Notes: generated from the letters alone by a model not told the origin. A stretch of 64,000 nt of DNA from Streptomyces sp. TLI_105 (GCF_900105415.1 NZ_FNSM01000001.1:8522974-8586973), one strand, 5' to 3'; numbered from the stretch's first letter, positions 36,364 to 46,393 are shown. A program made the numbers and translations.

Positions 36364-38355
36364 TCAGCCCCCGACGTGGATACCGGGGCGGCGTGCGGGG
36401 TCGGGTTCGTGGCTGCGGATGATCTCGCGGGTGACCGGAGCGGTGTCTCCGCGTCCCAGGAGGAAGTAGCGGACCATGTGCACCAGCGGGCTGCCCTCGG
36501 CCCAGGCGAAGTAGCAGTGCGGCTGCACCCCGGTGGCATTCCGCAGTGCCAGCAGGATGGCGGCGATGGCGTTCGGCGCGGCCGGCGCGGCCGCGCGCAG
36601 GATCCGGTAGCCGTCGACGTCGACGCCGTGGACGGTGAGAGTGTCGCTGAAGTCGGAGGGGTCGACCACGTCGATCTCCAGGAAGATGACGTCCGCGCGG
36701 CCGGGTACCGGGTTGATCCCGCGCTGTTCGCGTTCCTTGTCGCTGTACTCGGCGACGTCACCGGCCTGCCGGCGGTTGGCGATGATGTTGATGGCACCGT
36801 CATGGGCGAGGGTGTCGTCGATGAACCGGCGGGCGTCGTCGTCGAAGACGATGCGGTCGGCTCGCAGCTCGGTGGTGCGCGAGACACGCGAGATCAGCGA
36901 CACGATGATGATCCCGGCGATGAAGAAGGCGGAGATGACGATTCCGTCGGGCTTGTCGACGATGTTGGCGACCAGGGCATAGAGCAGGACCGCGGTGAGC
37001 AGGCCGAAGCCGATGGTGGTGGCGCGCCGACGGTGGCGTGCGACGGAGACGGTGACGGCGAAGGCGCCGGAGACCATCATGGCGAGGATGCCGGTGGCGT
37101 AGGCGCCGGCCTGTTCGTCGACGTCGGCGTTGAAGGCGATCGTGATCGCGATGCACAGCACGGTGTAGACGATTACGACGGGGCGTACAGCGCGTCCCCA
37201 TTCGGGGGCCATGCCGTAGTCGGGCAGGTAGCGGGGGACGATGTTGACCAGTCCTGCCATGGCGGAGGCTCCGGCGAACCACAGGATCAGGATGGTGCTG
37301 ATGTCGTAGATGGTGCCGAACGCCTCCCCGACGTGCTCGTGGGCCAGCCACGCCAGGGCGCGGCCGTTGGCGGCTCCGCCCGGCTCGAACAGGTCGTGCG
37401 GGATGAGGAGGGTGGTGACGAAGCTCGCGGACAGCAGGTAGACGCTCATGATGAGCGCGGCGGTGGTCAGCAGGCGACGGGTGTTGCGGATCCGTGAGCG
37501 CAGCCGCTGCTCCTCATCCGCCCCCTCGGCCGCGATCAGCGGCATCATGCTCACCCCGGTCTCGAAGCCCGACAGACCCAGGACCAGCAGGGGGAAAGCC
37601 AGGAGCGCCGGGCCCATCAGGTCGCCGAAGCCGCCCCCGTCCGCGGCGAGGGCGTCGGTCCATCCTGACCAAGCCCCGGGGGTGGTGAACACATGGACCA
37701 GGCCGACGCCGATGACGACCGCGTTCAAGGCGAGGAAGACGGCGACCAGGGGGATGGCCACGCTGACCGCTTCGCTGAACCCGAGCAGGAAGACGCCTCC
37801 CAGCACCAGCAGCAGTGCCACGGTGAGGGCGACCTCGTGCCCGTGCAGCGCCGATGGGAAGAACGGGTTCTCCACCACGTGCACGGAGGCATCCGCTGTG
37901 GAGAGGGTGATCGTGATGATCCAAGAGGTGGCCACGAAGCCAAGGAGGACCAGCACGAACAGCTTGCCCCACCAAAACGGCAGCAGATCCTCCAGCATCG
38001 CCACCGACCCGGCACCGTGTGGGCTTTCCTTCGCCACCCGCCGGTACATCGGGAGCATCCCAAGCAGGGTCAGCGCCACGATCAGCAGCGTCGCCAGCGG
38101 CGAGACCGCCCCTGCGGCGAGAGCGGCGATCGCGGGCACGTAGGCGAGGCTGGAGAAGTAGTCGACGCCGGTCAGGCACATCACTTTCCACCACGGGTGT
38201 TGTTCGGTATGGCCCTCACCCGAGGCGGGTCCCACCGGCTGCACCTTGTGTCGGAGCATCCACTGCGACAGCCTGCCGGATGGCTGAGTCCGCAGAGCGG
38301 GACTGTCCACCACCTCCGGCATACCCGCCTGGTCCCCGTCTCTCATGTTCCCCAT
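36364..38355 (-). CDS. APC-superfamily permease with C-terminal soluble domain
   Basis: 663 residues. About 12 helices follow [20 protein letters not shown], the N-terminal signature of amino-acid or K+ permeases of the APC type (unwound helix 1). Later helices include [17 protein letters not shown] and [20 protein letters not shown]. Residues about 500-663 are a soluble tail ([20 protein letters not shown]). It probably imports an amino acid or cation; substrate unknown. GGAAAGGG lies just before the ATG at 38355; an ATG 14 codons earlier is less likely. Confidence 0.85.
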   Translation of the reverse strand: MGNMRDGDQAGMPEVVDSPALRTQPSGRLSQWMLRHKVQPVGPASGEGHTEQHPWWKVMCLTGVDYFSSLAYVPAIAALAAGAVSPLATLLIVALTLLGMLPMYRRVAKESPHGAGSVAMLEDLLPFWWGKLFVLVLLGFVATSWIITITLSTADASVHVVENPFFPSALHGHEVALTVALLLVLGGVFLLGFSEAVSVAIPLVAVFLALNAVVIGVGLVHVFTTPGAWSGWTDALAADGGGFGDLMGPALLAFPLLVLGLSGFETGVSMMPLIAAEGADEEQRLRSRIRNTRRLLTTAALIMSVYLLSASFVTTLLIPHDLFEPGGAANGRALAWLAHEHVGEAFGTIYDISTILILWFAGASAMAGLVNIVPRYLPDYGMAPEWGRAVRPVVIVYTVLCIAITIAFNADVDEQAGAYATGILAMMVSGAFAVTVSVARHRRRATTIGFGLLTAVLLYALVANIVDKPDGIVISAFFIAGIIIVSLISRVSRTTELRADRIVFDDDARRFIDDTLAHDGAINIIANRRQAGDVAEYSDKEREQRGINPVPGRADVIFLEIDVVDPSDFSDTLTVHGVDVDGYRILRAAAPAAPNAIAAILLALRNATGVQPHCYFAWAEGSPLVHMVRYFLLGRGDTAPVTREIIRSHEPDPARRPGIHVGG

Positions 38356-38653
38356 CAACCCTTTCCGGTCTGTGCAACGCACCCGTGCAACGGCCACCAG
38401 TTCCGGGCCGTACGACGATCATCGGGTATGAGTCAGCCGCCGGCGCGGACCCGCACCGAACAGACGGGCCACCTTGCCCGTGCTGCCCTTGTGCCCGGCA
38501 CACCAGCCCACATCCCGGACAGGGTCCCCGATCTCAACATGCCCGCGTTTCAAGGCAGAGTGCCCGCGCAGTGAGCCGTGCCATCCGTTCAAGAACTCCG
38601 TGCTCGGAGGACACCACAGTACTTCTCGACAAGCCCCCGCCCCTCAGCGATCC

Positions 38654-38920
38654 TTACGCATCCTCAACACCGGGCGCCGTCCTCATCGAAGACGGACAGA
38701 GCCAGCCACCCTCGTAACAGGCCATGTCCCCCGTCCACGACCGAAGAAGGTGCAGAGAAGGTCCAGTTCCATCAGGGCCGACCCGGGTCCGGAGAGCTCG
38801 GTGGTGACCTCGCCCGCGGGCTGCGGTGCAGTGGTCGATGTAGCCGTGCTTGCCGAAGATGTCGGCGAGTGTCGGTAGGTTCCGATATTCGAGCGTGCGG
38901 AATAGAGCAATGAGGCCCAT
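38654..38920 (-). CDS. Small hypothetical protein, doubtful
   Basis: 88 residues from an ATG with a good GGAGG. The N-terminal third (ALFRTLEYRNLPTLADIFGK) looks protein-like; the rest is low-complexity. Could be a genuine N-terminus fused to foreign sequence. Confidence 0.3.
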   Translation of the reverse strand: MGLIALFRTLEYRNLPTLADIFGKHGYIDHCTAARGRGHHRALRTRVGPDGTGPSLHLLRSWTGDMACYEGGWLCPSSMRTAPGVEDA

Positions 38921-39006
38921 GCCTCCAGCTCGACAGGGACACGTGCCGCAGGAGGCCCAGGGGGCCGGAGCCTGCTGTCCCTGGGCTACTCGGTAGCGTC
39001 CTTCTG

Positions 39007-39678
39007 GTGAATCTCAACCTCTTCAACGATGTGCCTGACGGCCTGACGCGACGAGCTCGATCGTTCATCCAAGCGCACGGTGTCAGAGTCGATATCAGGC
39101 GCGTCGAGGAGCACAGACAGTGGTGGCTTGAGCGAGACACCCCAGCGGCGGTCATCGACCGGATGGTGACTTATGAGGAGCGCTGGGGCGGTTTGGTCCT
39201 ACCACCCGCGTCTCAGTACGACGGCGGCCCGAGGTATCTCGAAGCGGACTCCCCAGAAGGCTCTGAATCTGAAGGTTGGTGGTTCGAGGCCGGGATGCAG
39301 CGGACCGCGGTCCCATACGGGTTCATGATCGGGCCGTCTGGCGAGTTCGGCATTCACGCAGGTCAGTGGGTGCCTCTTCATGCCACCGTCGAGGGCTGGG
39401 TGGAGTCGCTCGCGCTGACCCACCACGCGTCCATGTGTGCGAAGCGGATCACCAAGGTCACCGGCGACGACGTCAATGGCATCGTGCTGGACGGGTTCGA
39501 GCCGGTGCGCGAAGTGATGGGCCTGGCCGACGCCTGGTGGCGAGGAGCCGACTCACTGGTGGCGGTCTATACAGGTGAGGCCGAGGCCCTCTCCTTTCCG
39601 CGGGGCCGCACTGCGTTGATCTATTCCGGCTTGGATGAGTGGGGCCTGCGAGGAGGCGTCACGGACAGCGACAGCTGA
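39007..39678 (+). CDS. Uncharacterised protein, possibly SUKH-like immunity type
   Basis: 223 residues from GTG. The segment YEERWGGLVLPP, then YDGGPRYLEADSPEG, WWFEAGMQRTAVPYGFMIGP and HATVEGWVESLALTHH recalls SUKH/SMI1-type proteins that inhibit polymorphic toxins, but the match is by pattern only. It lies in line with an Imm21 gene 0.7 kb on. No signal peptide or membrane helix. The ribosome site is weak. Confidence 0.6.
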   Translation: MNLNLFNDVPDGLTRRARSFIQAHGVRVDIRRVEEHRQWWLERDTPAAVIDRMVTYEERWGGLVLPPASQYDGGPRYLEADSPEGSESEGWWFEAGMQRTAVPYGFMIGPSGEFGIHAGQWVPLHATVEGWVESLALTHHASMCAKRITKVTGDDVNGIVLDGFEPVREVMGLADAWWRGADSLVAVYTGEAEALSFPRGRTALIYSGLDEWGLRGGVTDSDS

Positions 39679-39788
39679 GGGTCACCAAGCGTTCGCGGGC
39701 CGCCTGTTTCGAGCAATGCTCGACGCCACCGGAATCGAGCTCCTGGCGTGCAGTGGCCTCAACCACGAAGCACCTTCAAGGCGGGCGT

Positions 39789-40244
39789 TCAGAAGCTCCA
39801 ACTGTAGAGGCCGCCACCTGTGTTCACCGCAGAGGCCGCGAGCCGGGCAACTACCTGCAGGACCGCCAATAGATCATCTTCGGTCATGTCGTCCCCGTCC
39901 TCGGACCACAGCCGCGCGGTCCAGCGGCCTGCGAGCTCTTCAAGCTCGGCAGAGCTCGCGTTGGCCAGCGCTCGGGTCAGCCGCCTCGGCAGAGCGAACA
40001 CCTCAACGCCATCGTTCAATGGGGCGGTGACCCACTCCGGCCACGGCCGCCACGCATGGAGTTGCTCAAGCGCCGGGGCCTCGGCCGAAGGCTCCTCGAA
40101 GTACATGTCCCACTCGGCGATGGCACTGTCCGGTTCAATGGAACGGCAGGTCACTGACTCAAAGTCCTCACCAGGTCCCTGCAGGCGCGTCGCAGCGGCA
40201 GTTTCGTCGTGGGGGGCAAGGAAGAACACTATGTCGTGGGCCAT
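39789..40244 (-). CDS. Uncharacterised Streptomyces protein
   Basis: 151 residues from ATG 40244 (AHDIVFFLAPHDETAAATRL). Acidic, with DSAIAEWDMYFEEP, VFALPRRLTRALANASSAEL and an amphipathic C-terminus LLAVLQVVARLAAS. I know similar Streptomyces proteins of unknown role. It is divergent from Imm21 and convergent with the gene ending at 39678; this type of neighbourhood is common for immunity arrays. Confidence 0.65.
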   Translation of the reverse strand: MAHDIVFFLAPHDETAAATRLQGPGEDFESVTCRSIEPDSAIAEWDMYFEEPSAEAPALEQLHAWRPWPEWVTAPLNDGVEVFALPRRLTRALANASSAELEELAGRWTARLWSEDGDDMTEDDLLAVLQVVARLAASAVNTGGGLYSWSF

Positions 40245-40385
40245 CTGAGCATGATGGCGGCCCGCCGAGCCGACGCGAGTGACAAATATCGTGGCCACGT
40301 GACCGCTGTCTCGACCAGTCACACACGCTCGTCGGTGTGGAATGGCGCGTCAGGCGCTGTCAGTCGACCACGGCAGACTGATCGC

Positions 40386-40961
40386 ATGACCGCATCTCGC
40401 AACCTCGCTCGTCACGCCCATGCCGATCTCGCTTGGGTGCAGTCGATGGGTGGCCCCTTGATCGTTGTCCCGGTCTCTGCGCTGGACCAGTGGGGCGGAT
40501 GCACGGAAGACGGAGTCATCGTCGGCGGAACCGATGTGCCCGACGACTACGACCGTGCCTGTGATGTGGAGGGCTGGGCTGGGATCGTCGCGGTCGGCAC
40601 CGAGGGGTCCGGGTTGGTACTGGCCGACGAGCCCGCCACGACCTGCTACCTCTCTGAGCAGAACGTCTTCCTGCGATGGCTTGCCGCCGACTCTGATGCC
40701 GAGCTGCTTGAAGCTGCCAAGGCCGTCATGGAGGACCCCGCAACCGACTGGGAAGACTGTGGTGTCTGGGAGACCGATGGGGCAGCGGTTCTCTTGGAAT
40801 CCGCTGTAGCCGGAGCTGACCTGGCCGTGGAGTACCCGGATCAGGGGGGCTTGCCGGAGCAGGCCCAAGTTTCCGTGCCGGCGGGACGCTGGAGCGTTCG
40901 CGCATTTCACAAGACGGGCGACTTTCCGTGGGCGGGGATCGTCCAGCTCCTTCCTGCGTAA
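40386..40961 (+). CDS. Immunity protein 21 family (Imm21)
   Basis: 191 residues. The start WVQSMGGPLIVVPVSALDQW GG, the motif VPDDYDRACDVEGWAGIV and LADEPATTCYLSEQNVFLRW match the Imm21 family found beside polymorphic toxin genes. Such proteins bind and neutralise a cognate secreted or contact-delivered toxin. No toxin gene is visible here; the gene may be an orphan antidote. It ends six bases before the convergent integrase stump. Confidence 0.88.
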   Translation: MTASRNLARHAHADLAWVQSMGGPLIVVPVSALDQWGGCTEDGVIVGGTDVPDDYDRACDVEGWAGIVAVGTEGSGLVLADEPATTCYLSEQNVFLRWLAADSDAELLEAAKAVMEDPATDWEDCGVWETDGAAVLLESAVAGADLAVEYPDQGGLPEQAQVSVPAGRWSVRAFHKTGDFPWAGIVQLLPA

Positions 40962-40967
40962 TAGGTC

Positions 40968-41430
40968 TCAGCTGTCTGATCGGCGGGCCACCTCGGCTGC
41001 GTATGCGGACCTGAGGGCCCCGGCGGCCCAGCGTTCGGCAGCTGTGGGGCTGATGCCGAGCAGACGCTGAAGGACTGCTGGCGGCATCTGTGTGCAGAGA
41101 TCAAGCAGGGCCACGCATCGTCCGGCTTCGGTAGGGAGTCCGATCTTGCGGAGGCGCCGGCTGAGTTGTTTGCTGCCCAGCGGCTTGCCGGGCCTCTGAG
41201 TCGGAAAGAGCCAGGGTGCGTTGAGGTTGTTCGACATCACGGTGTGCTGGTGATCGTTGGCGATGTCGACGAGCTGGAGGACCAGGCCGTCGAGGGGTGG
41301 TGGCAGCCTCAGGGGAGTCCGGTTGAGGCGGAGGGCGACGCCGTTCTCGTCATGGATGACGTGTGCCGTGGTCAGTCGGCAGGTTCTCGCGGGGGAGCAG
41401 GCGCGGCGAGTGCGCAGTCGGCGGGTGGGA
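40968..41430 (-). pseudogene. C-terminal stump of a tyrosine recombinase-like integrase
   Basis: Open minus frame reading LTTAHVIHDENGVALRLNRT, LDGLVLQLVDIANDHQH, NAPWLFPTQRPGKPLGSKQL and LGISPTAAERWAAGA. This is the end of a large actinomycete site-specific integrase in which WLFPxxxPGxP precedes the C-terminal helices. No start is present and the catalytic Arg/His region is absent, so the element that carried it is gone. Confidence 0.6.
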
Positions 41431-41504
41431 CCGGGGCGGACGGCGCCGACGCCCGCTACCGGCCCCTGCCCAACCCGTTGACCGGCGGGTGAGCGGTCAC
41501 GGCA

Positions 41505-41533
41505 AGGCCCCCGGGGTGGGTTCCCGGGGGCCT
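41505..41533 (-). terminator. Terminator downstream of the DyP gene
   Basis: Arms AGGCCCCCGGG (41505-41515) and exact complement (41523-41533), 7-base loop, 17 bases past the stop at 41550 on the minus strand. Confidence 0.7.
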
Positions 41534-41549
41534 CGGCGGTGGGGTGGGG

Positions 41550-43823
41550 TCAGCCCGGCAGCGGGCGGTCCCGCTGGACGACGGCGTCGGTGTGCGCCGA
41601 GCCGTCGGCGACGCTGATCACCCGGTAGCCGCCCTTGTGGAAGACCCAGTACCAGTTCTGGGCGTTGCCCGGCTGCCGGCCCGGCACGGGCTGGACGGAG
41701 TCGACATGCTCCACCCCGGCGAGGGACGGCCACATGCCGAGCCCGCTGTCGTCCGTCTCGCGGCGGTCCCGGTAACCCCCGGCCTGCAGGGAGATGATCC
41801 GGTACCGCTGGCCCGCGGGCGTGGTGTGGAACATCCAGTAGTGGTACCGGCCGTCACCCCCGGGCTGCTTGTCGGGGATCGGCAGCACCGCATCGACATG
41901 GGTGACGGGGTCGGGCGCGGCGTCGAACGAGCTCCACTGGCTCAGCGGCCGCGCCCGGTTGCCGTCCACCCTGACCCGGACGGGCTCCTGTCCGTCGACG
42001 AGGACGTACCGGTAGCGCTGCCTGCCGTCGTCGCCCGTGAAGAACAGCCAGTGGCCGGACTCCCCGCCCACCTCCTGCCGGCCCGGGACGGGCCAGGCGG
42101 CGTCGACTCGCTTGATGTCGTGCAGGTCGTCCCAGAAGGACAGCGGCCGCCCGCCCGAGCCTTCGAGCGCGAGGGTGGCGTCGCCACCGCCGACCGAGGA
42201 GCTGAGCGGGACAGCCCTGCCGCCCTGGAAGGCGAGGTAGCGGCCCGGGTGCCCGGGCTGGGGGACCACCGCGTCGACCGGCCGCGCCTGGGGATCCGGC
42301 ACGGGCGTGACCGACCCGCCGCCCTCCAGGCGCCCCTGGGCGAGACCGCGCAGGGTGCTCAGGGAGGGGTTGAAGGCGTACACCGCGCCCTCGGTCCTCA
42401 CGAACGGACGGAACCCGAGCGTCGTGGTCTGCCGCTCACCCGCTGCGTTACGGCTCTCGAAGCTGACCTGGCCATCGTTCACATCGGACAGCTGCCCGCT
42501 CACCATGGGATCGGGACCCGGCCGGTGCGGGCGGTCGTGCGGGAAGTCGGGGTCGTTGACCCAGTCGGCCTGGATGAACTCGAACTGCCGCACCAGGTCG
42601 GCCTGGTAGCAGACGAAGACGAGCCCCCGGGGGTCGTCGGCGCCGCTTCCCTCGCCCTGGGTGGGGTTGAAGGGCCGCCCGTAGGGGATGCCCCGGCGGA
42701 TGATGCGCCGCTCGTCCATGAACTTCTCGTCGACGAGCTCGCCCTCGTCGACCAGTCCGTCGCGCGGGTTGGTCTTGCGCAGGTGGGAGAAGAGCGGGGT
42801 GACCAGACCGTCGGGGTCGTCCTTGAAGGTGATGTCGTTGTCCGGCTCGGGCTCCGGCTTCCCGGCCGGCTTCATCGGGCAGTTGGCGACCGACGCGCCG
42901 GACGGCCAGCGGCCCACCAGACGGGCGGCGAGCCACTCCTGGGTGGTCCGGTCGTCGACCGCCTTGGCGGCCTTGAGCCGCTTGAGCTCGACGCCGACCT
43001 GCGCCCACCAGCCCGGCACGTCCTGGTGGAGGCGACGCAGGACCTGGAAGGAGCCGTTGCGCATCCAGGGCGGGACACCGGCGGGCCGCTTGCCGTCACC
43101 GGTGGCGTCGACGACGAACTTGTCGGCCGAGATCAGCCGGGTGCCGGGGTGGCCCAGCACATAGCCGGGGCGGGCCGGGTCCTCCTCCTCGAAGCCGCGC
43201 ACGCCCGGCTCACTGACGCCGTCCTTGAAGCCGAAGTGCTCCTTGCCCGCGGAGTCGCCGGGCAGGGTGGTCCCGTCCTGCTGGAAGACCACGACGGCCC
43301 CGGCGCGGGAAGCCGCCTCACGCTGCCGGTCCAGCTCGTTCCGGAGGTCGTCCTCGGTGTCGCAGGCGATCGTCAGGACGGCGTGCACGACGCGGGAGTG
43401 GTCGTAGCCGAACAGCCAGCCCTTCGGGTCGCTGTCGTCGGTGTCGCCGAGGGCCAGTGCCCGATCGGACGCGCCCTGGACGAACGCCTCGACCGTGCTC
43501 CCGCCGGGCACGGAGTCGAAGATCTTCTCCTTGCCGGTGAAGAACTGGAGTCCGGGATGGGTGAGCGCGAGTCCCAGCCAGGTGGCCTTGAGGTGCTGGG
43601 GGTCGTCGCCCATCGAGTTGCGCCGGGCCTCGCTGAACCGGGCGTTGAATTCGGCGACCTGCCGGGTGGTGGCGATCTGCGGGACGAGGACCTCCAGCCA
43701 GGAGCGGGCGGCGGTGACGTCGCCGAACTGGAGGAGGAGCAAGGACATGTTGTCCTTCTTGAAACCGGCCAGGATGTCGCCCTGGATCTCGGTGCTGTCG
43801 CGCAGCGTGAGCTGAGCGGGCAT
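41550..43823 (-). CDS. DyP-type peroxidase with hemopexin-like C-terminal repeats
   Basis: 757 residues, much longer than the usual 300-450. The heme domain has GFKDGVSEPG (GxxDG motif, Asp201), the proximal His347 in FSHLRKTNPRDG and Arg377 in RRGIPYGRPF. Residues about 510-757 hold four repeats beginning VDAVxPxPG, e.g. HVDAVLPIPDKQPGG and YHYWMFHTT, resembling hemopexin blades. DyP enzymes oxidise bulky phenols or dyes with H2O2. No Sec or Tat signal is seen, unlike DtpA. It lies 43 bases after the copper-oxidase gene, so the two are probably one transcript. Confidence 0.88.
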   Translation of the reverse strand: MPAQLTLRDSTEIQGDILAGFKKDNMSLLLLQFGDVTAARSWLEVLVPQIATTRQVAEFNARFSEARRNSMGDDPQHLKATWLGLALTHPGLQFFTGKEKIFDSVPGGSTVEAFVQGASDRALALGDTDDSDPKGWLFGYDHSRVVHAVLTIACDTEDDLRNELDRQREAASRAGAVVVFQQDGTTLPGDSAGKEHFGFKDGVSEPGVRGFEEEDPARPGYVLGHPGTRLISADKFVVDATGDGKRPAGVPPWMRNGSFQVLRRLHQDVPGWWAQVGVELKRLKAAKAVDDRTTQEWLAARLVGRWPSGASVANCPMKPAGKPEPEPDNDITFKDDPDGLVTPLFSHLRKTNPRDGLVDEGELVDEKFMDERRIIRRGIPYGRPFNPTQGEGSGADDPRGLVFVCYQADLVRQFEFIQADWVNDPDFPHDRPHRPGPDPMVSGQLSDVNDGQVSFESRNAAGERQTTTLGFRPFVRTEGAVYAFNPSLSTLRGLAQGRLEGGGSVTPVPDPQARPVDAVVPQPGHPGRYLAFQGGRAVPLSSSVGGGDATLALEGSGGRPLSFWDDLHDIKRVDAAWPVPGRQEVGGESGHWLFFTGDDGRQRYRYVLVDGQEPVRVRVDGNRARPLSQWSSFDAAPDPVTHVDAVLPIPDKQPGGDGRYHYWMFHTTPAGQRYRIISLQAGGYRDRRETDDSGLGMWPSLAGVEHVDSVQPVPGRQPGNAQNWYWVFHKGGYRVISVADGSAHTDAVVQRDRPLPG

Positions 43824-43866
43824 GAGTCTCCCTGAGGGTGTCGGGGACGGACGGGGTCAGGCGCGG

Positions 43867-45750
43867 TCAGGCGCCCGGGCGCAGCTGCACCCACTGGGCG
43901 GTGCTGGGCACGCCCTCGTCGTCGAGCAGGAACAGCAGGTAGTAGCCGGGGGGCGCTTCCTCGGCCGAGGCGGGGGTGCGCAGCACGAGCTTGTTGCCGG
44001 CGCGGCTGGTGATGGGCAGTTCGAGCCGGCGCTGGCTGGTGTCCACCGAGTGGGTGGAGGTGATGGGGGCCATCAGGACGGCCCGGCTGACCCGGTCCGG
44101 AGTGCTGGTGCTGACCCGCAGGTTGGCGGCGTACCCCTGCGGGGCGGTGGGGACGCCGGACAGGGCCGGCCGGTCGCCCTGGTGCAGGTAGGCCGGCTCG
44201 TAGATCTCGATCGTGCCGTTCATGTCGGACTTCACGTCCGGATCGTTGGCGATCTGCTGGAGCTCGTCGCCGGTGACCATGATGCGGCCGTCGGGCAGCA
44301 GCACCGCGTTGGAGTGGTAGGCGCGCGGCAGCCGCTGGACGGGGCCGAGGCGCCACTGGCCACTGCTGTCGCGCAGCTCGATCTGCCGGTACTTCTCGTC
44401 GGCGTTGGGGTTGTACGGACCGTTGCCGTAGTCGCGGATGTCGTAGCCTCCGTTGACGGTGAACAGCGTGCCGTCGGGCAGGATCAGCGTGTCGTCCTGG
44501 GTGCGGCCGAAGGCGCGCGGGGTGTCCTTGGTCCAGCGGCCGCCGGAGAACTTGTAGGTGTTGGGGTCGTTGCGGTTGCCGCCCAGGATCAGGACGGAGT
44601 CCGGGCCGTTGACGCCGTTGGGCAGGGCGACGGCGGAGCCGTAGTTGCGCATGCCGCCGTCGGGCCGGTTGGTGAGCTTGCGGCTGGTCTGCTGCTTCGG
44701 GTCGAAGACGTACTGCTCGTCGTAGTTGCGCCCGAACCCGTAGATCAGGCCGTCGCGCAGCGAGAACAGATGCGGGTAGTCGACCGTGAACTCGGCCTTG
44801 ACGGGCCACCTGTCGAGCGACTGGCCCCGGGGCCTGGCCGACGGGTCCAGGGAGACGGCCGTGCCCTTGGCCGGGAAGCGCTCGATGCTCTTGGACAGCA
44901 CGCCCCATCCGACGTCGCCGTGGCCGGAGGTGATGAACTGCCGGCCGTCGGCGCCGGTGACCACGGTCGGGTACCAGCGGCCCTCCGCCATGTCCTGCTG
45001 CTGGAGCCAGGCCTCCTTCCACGGGTCGAAGACCAGCGCGAGGTGCGCGCCGGAGCCGTGGTTGCCGCCGAGGTTGCCGCCGAAGACGCCCACCATGCCG
45101 TTGGGCAGGTAGGAGTGCCCGGCGCAGAAGATCGGCGCGGGCCGCGGCTCGTCCGTGCCGTCGTCCACCTCGACGACGGGCGGCGGTACGGCCTTGAAGG
45201 CGGAGGCCTTCGTGCCCTTCTCCGGGTCCCAGACGTAGGCGCGTCCGGCGTTGGCGGCGCCGATGACGTCGGTGGGCGCGGTCTCCTTGTTCGGGCTGTC
45301 CTCGACAGGCTCGAAGGAGAACAGCAGGACCTTGCCCGTGGGCAGCAGAGCGACATGGTCACCGAAGTCGGGGCTGGGGAAGTACTCGGTGAACTTGCCC
45401 CAGCTCTCGGCGTCGAACGCCGAGTTGATCTCCCTCTGGGACTCGGTCAGCCGCTTGAGGCTGCGGGTCCGCATGGGCTGCGAGTAGCCGTGGTCCATGG
45501 CCCGCATGCCGATGCGGTCGCGGGCCAGCTGTTCGGCGGCGTCCTGGCCGAGGGCTTGCACCTCGGCGGGGCGCACCTCGGCGCGGACCTGTTCGTCGGT
45601 GATGCGGATGCCGCCCGACCGGACGGGGGACTCGTGCGCCGGGGAGGGCTTCGAGCGGGCGGACGGGACGGAGGCGCCGGCGGGCGCGGTGGCGGACAGC
45701 GCGATCGCGGCACAGCCGACCGCGAGTGCCCATTTCCCTCTGCGGGACAT
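43867..45750 (-). CDS. Secreted galactose-oxidase-like copper radical oxidase
   Basis: 627 residues with AAGGAG before the ATG. A Sec signal peptide (ALAVGCAAIALSATAPAGA) leads to a kelch-type propeller and a C-terminal DUF1929 domain. All cofactor residues align with galactose oxidase: Cys209 (FCAGHSYLPNG) and Tyr260 (GRWYPTVV) for the thioether radical, Tyr478-His479 (RAYHSNAVLLPDG) and His567 (STHSVDTSQRR) for copper. Like Streptomyces GlxA it should oxidise an alcohol or glycan end and release H2O2. First gene of a pair with a DyP peroxidase. Confidence 0.92.
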   Translation of the reverse strand: MSRRGKWALAVGCAAIALSATAPAGASVPSARSKPSPAHESPVRSGGIRITDEQVRAEVRPAEVQALGQDAAEQLARDRIGMRAMDHGYSQPMRTRSLKRLTESQREINSAFDAESWGKFTEYFPSPDFGDHVALLPTGKVLLFSFEPVEDSPNKETAPTDVIGAANAGRAYVWDPEKGTKASAFKAVPPPVVEVDDGTDEPRPAPIFCAGHSYLPNGMVGVFGGNLGGNHGSGAHLALVFDPWKEAWLQQQDMAEGRWYPTVVTGADGRQFITSGHGDVGWGVLSKSIERFPAKGTAVSLDPSARPRGQSLDRWPVKAEFTVDYPHLFSLRDGLIYGFGRNYDEQYVFDPKQQTSRKLTNRPDGGMRNYGSAVALPNGVNGPDSVLILGGNRNDPNTYKFSGGRWTKDTPRAFGRTQDDTLILPDGTLFTVNGGYDIRDYGNGPYNPNADEKYRQIELRDSSGQWRLGPVQRLPRAYHSNAVLLPDGRIMVTGDELQQIANDPDVKSDMNGTIEIYEPAYLHQGDRPALSGVPTAPQGYAANLRVSTSTPDRVSRAVLMAPITSTHSVDTSQRRLELPITSRAGNKLVLRTPASAEEAPPGYYLLFLLDDEGVPSTAQWVQLRPGA

Positions 45751-45982
45751 CAGGCTCCTTAAGAGCGCATGGCAGCCACCCGGACAGAGCAGGGTGACCA
45801 CGTAGGGTGACTGAACGAGGTGAGTAGATCACACAACGTAGCGATTTGGGGGCTGGTGTCCGAGCGGAACGATTCAGCATGGCCCGTTGGTGTGTCACTC
45901 TGCGTGTCCGCAGGGGCGTGGAGCGGCGCGCTGCTAGCAATGGGCCGACTCCCCTTCCCCTGCTCCAAGGAGGACCACTGCC

Positions 45983-46393
45983 ATGCGCACGACTCGGGCC
46001 GCTCTCGCGGCCGTCGCGAGTTCCGCGACCCTGCTCGGCCTCTGCGCCGCCCCGGCCGCGGCGGACCCGCCCCAGCCGCCGCGCCACATCACCGGCAAGG
46101 TGATCCGCGGCGGCGCCGATGGCCGCCCCCACGAGCTGTTCTGTCCCGCGCCCTTCCAGGCCTACAGCGGCGGCTTCACCATCAAGGCCCGCAAGGACGC
46201 CCGCTTCATCGAGGAACCCGCCGACCTCCTGGAGAGCCGCCCCAACGACACCGCGACCGGCTGGATCGTCGCCGTACGCAAGGGCCAGCTCCTGCCGTCA
46301 CCGCACCACCCCCGCGCGCACCCGCGGATCGAGCCGGCCGACCTGGTCGTCCACGTCGTGTGCACACAGGACATGCCGACGCACGGCATGTGA
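45983..46393 (+). CDS. Small secreted protein
   Basis: 136 residues with AAGGAGGA before the ATG. Signal peptide (ALAAVASSATLLGLCAAPAAA), then a beta-rich domain with two Cys residues (HELFCPAPF, HVVCTQDMP) that could form a disulfide. It is divergent from the oxidase gene. Family unknown. Confidence 0.75.
   Translation: MRTTRAALAAVASSATLLGLCAAPAAADPPQPPRHITGKVIRGGADGRPHELFCPAPFQAYSGGFTIKARKDARFIEEPADLLESRPNDTATGWIVAVRKGQLLPSPHHPRAHPRIEPADLVVHVVCTQDMPTHGM

Noticed and set aside
41544..45762. Two very long open frames on the plus strand across the DyP and oxidase genes
   Set aside because: They are mirror frames of high-GC genes; composition is Val/Gly/Asp-rich and featureless, and the minus-strand proteins carry catalytic residues.
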